Shown here one piece after another: positions 30,618-35,741 of a stretch of 35,741 bases of DNA; the stretch's first letter is position 1; every line of letters begins with the position of its first letter. The notes under the pieces are model-generated. The model was given only the letters and a program-made list of their open reading frames with translations. It did not search any database and was not told where the DNA came from. The position numbers were made by a program, and so were the translations under genes. The stretch is from assembly GCA_913061055.1 (NCBI GenBank), contig CAJXVA010000034.1, positions 1-35,741 of the forward strand. The letters are read 5' to 3'. The stretch comes from an uncultured Pseudomonadota bacterium. Lineage in GTDB: Bacteria; Myxococcota_A; Polyangia; Nannocystales; Nannocystaceae.

Positions 30618-33176
30618 GTGGGTGGTCGAGGGCGCGGACAGTCAGCAGCATGGGGTCTGTGCGCACTGCTGTTGGCGCTCCCCGGGGAGGCTGTGGCCCA
30701 ATGGTGTGGCGACGGCGTGCTCGACCCAGACGAGGCGTGCGACCTCGGCATCGGCAACGAGGCAGGTGCGTCCTGCACACCGCAGTGCACCGACGCTGTC
30801 TGCGGCGATGAGGTCCGCAGCCTGGAGGAGGCGTGCGACGACGGCAACACGCTCAGTGGAGACGGGTGCAGCGCGGACTGCCGCGACGAGTCCCAGCCGC
30901 GGTGGTCGGCAACCGTGGACGCAGACGCAGAGACCAACGAATGGTTCGACGGGGTGCAACGAGGCACCGACAGAATCTTCGTGCTCCACCACGCCTCCGA
31001 CGTGTGGCAAGAGTGGTCGAGCACGCTCATCGCGTACGACCTCGATGGCAACCAACTGTGGGAGTCGTTCTTTGGGGCGGAGCCGTTCAACCAGATCGGC
31101 AACTTCGCGGTCTCGGGCGACCGGCTGTTCGTCGGCGGCCGCCGCTTCGGCTCCAGCGGCGGAACGGAAGCTGTAATCGGCGCCTACACCTTGGACGGTT
31201 CTGTCGTCGGTGAATCGCAGCTGCTGGGCATTGCGCACATCTCGTCCGTGCTCATCGGCCCCGAGGGCGACCTCTTCCTCGGAGGCCAGCTACGGCGAGG
31301 CGACGCTGACCGGTGGTTCGGTCGCTACTCGGTCGCCGAGGACGCGTTGCGTTGGAGTTCCTCTGAGCCTCGGGTCGGTGGGACCGAGAGCGTGAGGTTC
31401 GGGGCGTTCGACCCCGATGCAGGCCTGTACTTCGGCGGCGAGATCGGACGGGAGGCGTTTGTTCTGAGAATGGACCCCGACTCCGGCGATGTGCTCTGGG
31501 AGGACCGCCCGCATGAGAGCGAGAGCGCGTTTGGTGCCCAGACCAACGGGCTGGCGCTGGCGGGTGGCCAAGTCGTCATCGTCGGCACCACCCAGTTCCC
31601 CGGTACCCCAACCGTGGATTTCCACTCCCAGGGCTGGGTGTCGGCGTACACCCTCGACGGCGAGCCTCGATGGGGCGCTGTGGAAGCGGCTGCGTTTGCG
31701 GCGTACGACGGCTTGACCGCCGTCGCCGCAGGCACCGATGGCTCCGTGGTGGTCGCCGGCTATCAAGAACACGAAGGCTTGGCCGCCCCGGTCGACTGGG
31801 ACCGCGATGGGCTCATCGTCGAGTATGACGCCGACGGTACGCGCGGCCGGGAGCTCCGCTACGACGGTCCCCTCCACCTCGAAGACACCTTCTCCGCCAT
31901 CGCGGTCCTGGACGAGGATCGAGTGTTGGTGACCGGAACGTCGATGGGGATGGCCGCGTCGGAGGTTGGGCTACTCGCAGAGTTCGAGTTGCCGCCGCTG
32001 AACGGGCGAGCCGAGCCCGGCGCTCCCCCCTCGGATGATTCACGCTCCCCCCAACTCGGGCCCTCCTCGCCGCATGCCCAGACGCTCTACATCGACTTCG
32101 ACGGCGCGTCCCTTCGCCCCGGGTCCGACGGGCGGCTCGAGCAGATGAGCTGCATCGACGGTGTGTTCGAGTTTCCCGGGTTGGATGCCGGCCAGGCGTT
32201 CGTCGAGGCAACCGTGGAGCGGGTTCGGCAGCACTTGGAGCCGTTCGACGTCACCGTGGTCTGGGAAGAACGCCCCGACCCAAGCCTGCCCTACACCACC
32301 GTTCTCGTCGGCGGAGCGCCCGAGCAGCTCGGATTCGACGAGTCCACTCAGGGCTACGCGTGCCAGGTCGATTGCGGGAACCGGGTCTCTGGCGAGCTCG
32401 TCTTGGTCTTCGAGAACAACTCCGAGCAGGCGCTCGCCAACACGATCGTGCACGAGGCCGCGCACGCCTGGGGCCTGGACCATGTCGTCGACAACGCCTC
32501 GCTGATGTCACCGTTTTCCCCCGTCGACGAGGCCACGCTGCTGGACCGCTGCGTCGAGATCTCCGAAGCGACCAGCAGCCCGGTGTGCATCGAGGAACAC
32601 GAGACGTTTTGCCCACCAGGGCAGCAGAACGAGCGCGCCGAGATGATGGCGCGGTTCGGCGAGCGGCGGACCGACACGCAAGCGCCGACGCTCCTGGGTC
32701 TGCCGGACGATGTGGTGGGGGTTGAGCCGGGACAACCGTTTGCGCTGAACTTCGATGTCGAGGACGACTCCGGCAACCCGGGGGTGGAACTGCGCGTGCC
32801 GGGCCTGGACGTTCGCAGGACCCTGGACCCGAGCGCACCGGAGTATGAGGTCTACCTTCCACAGGGCGAGCACACGCTCGAGCTCCGCGCGATCGACCAC
32901 GCGGGGAACGAGAGGGTCGAAGCGATCACCGTGTTGGTGCAGCCGATGGACGAGGAGACCACCGGTGGGCCGGAGGCGACCGATGGGGACGACGACGAGG
33001 GAGACACCGACGGGAGCGACACCGAGACCGACTCGGCCGGGGCCGACGGGGACGCGCTGGAGTCCGGGTGCGCCTGTACGACGCGTGGGGGAACGGGCAC
33101 ATCGGGGTCGCTGCTGTGGCTGATGCTGGCGGGTGTGTGTGTCCGACGCGCGTCGCATCCGAAGACCGGCGACTGA
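30618..33176 (+). CDS. Cys-rich surface protein with beta-propeller and metzincin-like domain, MYXO-CTERM tail
   Basis: 852 residues from GTG 30618, with GGAG just upstream. Signal peptide (LCALLLALPGEAVAQ), then two myxobacterial Cys-rich repeats (CGDGVLDPDEACDLG; CGDEVRSLEEACDDGNTLSG, then CSADC). Residues about 90-460 repeat short strands such as TLDGSVVGES, LDGEPRWGAVE and GSVVVAGYQ, in the manner of a PQQ-like propeller. Residues about 490-690 carry HEAAHAWGLDH (612-622), the HExxHxxGxxH zinc motif of metzincins, followed by ASLMSPF with a possible Met-turn. The end has an acidic Thr/Gly linker, SGCACTTRG, a hydrophobic helix and RRASHP, a MYXO-CTERM-like sorting tail. Probably an anchored metalloprotease; the substrate is unknown. 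Confidence 0.86.
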   Translation: MGGRGRGQSAAWGLCALLLALPGEAVAQWCGDGVLDPDEACDLGIGNEAGASCTPQCTDAVCGDEVRSLEEACDDGNTLSGDGCSADCRDESQPRWSATVDADAETNEWFDGVQRGTDRIFVLHHASDVWQEWSSTLIAYDLDGNQLWESFFGAEPFNQIGNFAVSGDRLFVGGRRFGSSGGTEAVIGAYTLDGSVVGESQLLGIAHISSVLIGPEGDLFLGGQLRRGDADRWFGRYSVAEDALRWSSSEPRVGGTESVRFGAFDPDAGLYFGGEIGREAFVLRMDPDSGDVLWEDRPHESESAFGAQTNGLALAGGQVVIVGTTQFPGTPTVDFHSQGWVSAYTLDGEPRWGAVEAAAFAAYDGLTAVAAGTDGSVVVAGYQEHEGLAAPVDWDRDGLIVEYDADGTRGRELRYDGPLHLEDTFSAIAVLDEDRVLVTGTSMGMAASEVGLLAEFELPPLNGRAEPGAPPSDDSRSPQLGPSSPHAQTLYIDFDGASLRPGSDGRLEQMSCIDGVFEFPGLDAGQAFVEATVERVRQHLEPFDVTVVWEERPDPSLPYTTVLVGGAPEQLGFDESTQGYACQVDCGNRVSGELVLVFENNSEQALANTIVHEAAHAWGLDHVVDNASLMSPFSPVDEATLLDRCVEISEATSSPVCIEEHETFCPPGQQNERAEMMARFGERRTDTQAPTLLGLPDDVVGVEPGQPFALNFDVEDDSGNPGVELRVPGLDVRRTLDPSAPEYEVYLPQGEHTLELRAIDHAGNERVEAITVLVQPMDEETTGGPEATDGDDDEGDTDGSDTETDSAGADGDALESGCACTTRGGTGTSGSLLWLMLAGVCVRRASHPKTGD

Positions 33177-33309
33177 CGGAAACCGTGCCCCAAAACGGAT
33201 GCGCGATATCGCGCAGAATGCGACAATATGTCGTATTTGAGAAACGCCAGCTCCTGTCGCATTAGGCGAGGCGCTGACGTATGAATACGGAAGCAGACCG
33301 ACCCGGCGG
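33177..33309. repeat. convergent intergenic region with nested inverted repeats
   Basis: Between two converging genes lie a perfect 16-bp palindrome TGCGCGATATCGCGCA (33200-33215), a small hairpin CGACA-ATA-TGTCG (33221-33233), and an 8-bp inverted repeat AATGCGAC (33217-33224) / GTCGCATT (33256-33263). No T-run follows any of them. They may form a bidirectional transcript end or a protein-binding site. Confidence 0.7.
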
Positions 33310-34959
33310 CTATAGAGGGTTGCCTTCGAAGTCCGCGACGTACTGTCCAGAGTCCGAGAGGTGGGCGAACTGACGAACGACCTGGTGGCCCAACTGGACC
33401 GCTGCGGCGGTGTCCTCGTCAAGGCCATCGGTGGTTGCCATCTCGTTGCTGAATGCGGTGAACGACATCGACGCGAGGAGGCTCCTGAAGGGACCGGTCA
33501 TGTGTGTCCCGTCGTTGCTGAACACGACGTCGGGATAGCGGTCGTAGTATCGGGCGACCGCAGCGAACAGCGGCAGGTAGGTGCGGTTGGTGATCCCGCT
33601 GGTGGGGTACTTCGAGACCACCATGAAGGGTTGGAACAGGTTGTTGGAGATGGACTCCGCGTCCGCGGGGACTCCGTTGCCGGGCTCGAACTTCGAGTAG
33701 ATCATGCACTGGACGTCGTACGAGTTCAGCAGATCGTTGGCAGAGTCTTCCCAGTTGCGAGCGAGCGCGAGGTAGTAGGTGTCCGTGCTCGCGTCCATGG
33801 TGGCGACAGCCTCGGCAGCTCCGATATCACCAAGCGTCCGACCGTCTCCATGCGTGACGCGTTCGGAGAGCGGCGTATGGCCGGAGTTGGTCAGCAAGGC
33901 CGTGAAGGATTGATTCCAACCGCTCTCGGTGCTGGTTCCAGCCCAGAAGAAGCCGACGTCGCTCTCGTCTGGCACCGCTTGGGATGCCAGTCTCACGACT
34001 CCAGAGTAGGGCCCGTCGTAGTGAGTCGTGCTCATCTGCGCGAAAATGGAATCGTTGACCTCATCACCGATGGAGTCCAGGAGGTCTCCGCCGGTGGGCA
34101 AGGTGTCGCTCGGGAGGTCAGCGGGGTTCTTGAGCGTATAGAACACGTACAAGCCCATCGCGGCTGCGATGGCGTGCTTGTCGGCTTCCGCTGATGACGC
34201 GAAGGCCTCCACATCGGCCAGCGCATCCAACATCGGTCCCATGGGAGCGACTTGCGCCGAAGTTCCACGTCCAACCCGGTAGCCCAGCTCTGTCTCGAGT
34301 TCGCCTTGGTGGGCGTACACGACCGGGACTCCGCCTTGCTCGACGACCGCCTGCGCGATGGGGCTGACCCCGTTGTAGTAGAATTCCGGATAGCCGATGA
34401 TTTGGGAGCGCTGTCCGACAATGACGACGCTGTCCCAAGAGTCCAGGTCCAATATATCGAGAGTCTGGTCGTGATGCTGAGCGCTCCAGTAGCTTTGGTG
34501 AAGCATCGTGCCGGCGGTGGTCTGCCCCAGGACGACGGCGTCAGGGTTCTCCGTTCTCAGGAGCGCCTCCAGTCGCTCCGCCACCGCGCCCAGTTGCGTA
34601 TTCGCGTTGGGATCGAAACCGATCAGGAGCACTCGGTCTACGTCTTGGGGCTCGAAGCCACCCTCGCCGCCTCCCTCAGTCTCCCCGGTGTCGTCGTTTC
34701 CTGTCGTTCCGTCGGTTCCAGCAGTCCCTCCGGTGCTGCCGCTTTCGGCAATCCCTGAGCTGTTGGCACCGGTTTCGGTGTTCCCGCTCGTCGCCGCGCC
34801 CGAGCCGTCCCCGCTGATCCCCGTGTCGTCGCCTGCAGAACTCGAAGACCCATCCGAAGGCGCGCTTGACCCACCGTCCGAACAACCGGCTCCCACTCCA
34901 AGCAGCGCGCTCAACCCGATCGCAAGGCCAAGGAGCCTGTCCCGGCATCGAGCTCGCAC
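33310..34959 (-). CDS. large lipoprotein of unknown function, possibly SGNH-like
   Basis: 549 residues from GTG 34959, with GAGGAAAA as ribosome site; this start gives a lipoprotein signal ending GVGAGC (Cys26). A Ser/Gly/Thr/Asp linker runs to about residue 105. The globular part opens with VDRVLLIGFDPNANTQLGAV and alternates strands and helices (WDSVVIVGQRSQIIGYPEFY, VPVVYAHQGELETELG). Near the end, VVFSNDGTHMTGPF has an Asp483-x-x-His486 arrangement like the last catalytic block of SGNH hydrolases, but no clear GDS nucleophile block is seen. Aromatic-rich segments (RYYDRYPD) suggest a secreted enzyme or binding protein. Family not recognised. Confidence 0.8.
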   Translation of the reverse strand: MRARCRDRLLGLAIGLSALLGVGAGCSDGGSSAPSDGSSSSAGDDTGISGDGSGAATSGNTETGANSSGIAESGSTGGTAGTDGTTGNDDTGETEGGGEGGFEPQDVDRVLLIGFDPNANTQLGAVAERLEALLRTENPDAVVLGQTTAGTMLHQSYWSAQHHDQTLDILDLDSWDSVVIVGQRSQIIGYPEFYYNGVSPIAQAVVEQGGVPVVYAHQGELETELGYRVGRGTSAQVAPMGPMLDALADVEAFASSAEADKHAIAAAMGLYVFYTLKNPADLPSDTLPTGGDLLDSIGDEVNDSIFAQMSTTHYDGPYSGVVRLASQAVPDESDVGFFWAGTSTESGWNQSFTALLTNSGHTPLSERVTHGDGRTLGDIGAAEAVATMDASTDTYYLALARNWEDSANDLLNSYDVQCMIYSKFEPGNGVPADAESISNNLFQPFMVVSKYPTSGITNRTYLPLFAAVARYYDRYPDVVFSNDGTHMTGPFRSLLASMSFTAFSNEMATTDGLDEDTAAAVQLGHQVVRQFAHLSDSGQYVADFEGNPL

Positions 34960-35273
34960 GACCGTATTTTCCTCTTCCGACAACCCCACACAACGAATGT
35001 AGCCGGGTGTGGCGGTCGAAGGGTCGGCAAGGACGCTGCCCCTTCCCAATGTCGAATGGCGTCTCGCTCAGCGGTTCTTCGATGTCTGGTGCAGCCCCGT
35101 GATCGCCTGGGGGGCAGGTGCCCCACCGTGCGCCGGCTCCACCGACTCGAACCCGAGCCATGCAAACACACCAAGGCGAGCCCGGCGCCACGCGACTCGC
35201 CTCGCAGGCTCAGGGCGATGGGGGCGAACGCCGGGAACAGCAGAAAGCTCCGGGTCCGAGATAGGCTCCCGCG
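34960..35273. other. 314-base gene-free stretch
   Basis: It separates two divergent starts (the large lipoprotein and the DUF2834 gene) and should hold both promoters. Open frames here lack ribosome sites and resemble no family. No strong repeat, hairpin or promoter consensus could be recognised. Confidence 0.6.
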
Positions 35274-35627
35274 ATGGCGCGTCGTGAAGATACGGAGGGA
35301 ACCGAGACGAGCACCCTGGCGTTCGAGGGCCTGTACGCGTTGGTTGGCGGAGCCTTCGCGGTCGCGTTCGCCGTACTCGTCGTGCCCGCCGTCCTTGAGA
35401 CCGGTGACGTGGTGGGCGCGTTCGCAGCCGGATTCGTCAACCCGTTCGCATCCGGCTACGCCCTCGATGCGATCTGCTGTGCCCTGCTCCTGGCGCTTTG
35501 GGTGATCTACGAACGCCGCCACCACGGAATTCGGCACGGCTGGATCGCCATCCCCCTGAGCTTCGCGCCTGGCGTTGCGACCGCGTTCGCGGTCTACCTC
35601 GTGCTGCGGTCTCGACAGGGTCGCTGA
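35274..35627 (+). CDS. DUF2834-like small membrane protein
   Basis: 117 residues from ATG 35274. Three hydrophobic segments are visible: YALVGGAFAVAFAVLVVPAV, YALDAICCALLLALWVIY and IPLSFAPGVATAFAVYLVL. The middle part NPFASGYALDAICC, then LWVIYERRHHGIRHGW, matches the DUF2834 pattern (Asn-Pro-Phe, Asp in the helix, Tyr-Glu-Arg at the membrane face). These proteins are 100-120 residues long, cytoplasmic-membrane located and of unknown function. It stands alone on this strand. Confidence 0.78.
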   Translation: MARREDTEGTETSTLAFEGLYALVGGAFAVAFAVLVVPAVLETGDVVGAFAAGFVNPFASGYALDAICCALLLALWVIYERRHHGIRHGWIAIPLSFAPGVATAFAVYLVLRSRQGR

Positions 35628-35741
35628 GTGGGCGGTGGAGGAGAAACCAGTCTGGAAGACATGTTTCGCGCAACGATCGCGGCGCGCGGTCGACCGCTAC
35701 GGTGCAATGTCGACCCCGCGAAACCTCTATCCTGACACCAC
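35628..35741. other. window tail without a supported gene
   Basis: A GGAGGAG at 35637-35643 is not followed by a convincing start at the right distance. An ATG at 35707 opens a frame (MSTPRNLYPD) that runs off the window end; too short to judge. Confidence 0.35.

Overview
The window is a chromosomal stretch from a high-GC myxobacterium, most likely of the Nannocystineae (Nannocystis/Plesiocystis/Enhygromyxa type). The signs are lipoproteins with Ser/Thr/Gly/Asp-rich linkers after the lipobox cysteine, a HRDFKPxN serine/threonine kinase with a TPR tail, an FHA-containing sigma-54 activator, Cys-rich 'DGxxxxxEACDDGN' repeats and MYXO-CTERM-like tails. I see no rRNA, tRNA, CRISPR array, transposase or prophage gene. 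The taxonomy is inference from gene style, not from a marker gene.

Layout. 1-2805: the 3' end of recB and all of recD, overlapping by 4 bases. 2904-6975: a secreted/envelope block with a VWA lipoprotein, an AgmX/PglI-like lipoprotein, an MtfA-type zinc peptidase and a lipoprotein carrying a Hint (hedgehog/intein) domain. 7024-10686: an alpha/beta hydrolase, divergent from an unrecognised 567-aa protein with an HExxH motif and a Cys/His cluster, then a small lipoprotein. 10706-15327: a membrane protein and an FHA sigma-54 activator on the minus strand, divergent from a Ser/Thr kinase-TPR protein across 64 bp. 15363-18067: a Tat-exported PhoX-like protein, a DUF2807 lipoprotein and a single-domain response regulator.

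18078-25400 is the metabolic centre: a tightly packed minus-strand operon. In transcription order it encodes a PECR-like short-chain reductase, a carboxyltransferase beta subunit, an acyl-CoA dehydrogenase, an enoyl-CoA hydratase, a biotin carboxylase/BCCP alpha subunit and a BKACE (DUF849) enzyme. The reactions are those of leucine/isovalerate (liu) or acyclic-terpene (atu) catabolism: dehydrogenate a branched acyl-CoA, carboxylate it, hydrate the glutaconyl-CoA and cleave the product. The order of the first five genes matches my recollection of atuB-C-D-E-F rather than liuA-B-C-D. A BKACE sits where a HMG-CoA-type lyase would be expected, and the SDR lacks the usual YxxxK site but carries the motif of peroxisomal trans-2-enoyl-CoA reductase. 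A stand-alone SCP2 lipid-carrier gene is divergent from this operon, with a directly repeated candidate operator between them.

25905-35741: a strong intrinsic terminator, exonuclease III, a secreted esterase-like lipoprotein, a small unknown protein, an M28 metallopeptidase lipoprotein, a DUF2378-like protein, an 852-aa Cys-rich/propeller/metzincin-like surface protein, a convergent intergenic region rich in inverted repeats, a large lipoprotein of unknown function and a DUF2834 membrane protein. The most promising leads are the hybrid operon with its odd SDR and terminal BKACE, the Hint lipoprotein, and the unrecognised HExxH protein.
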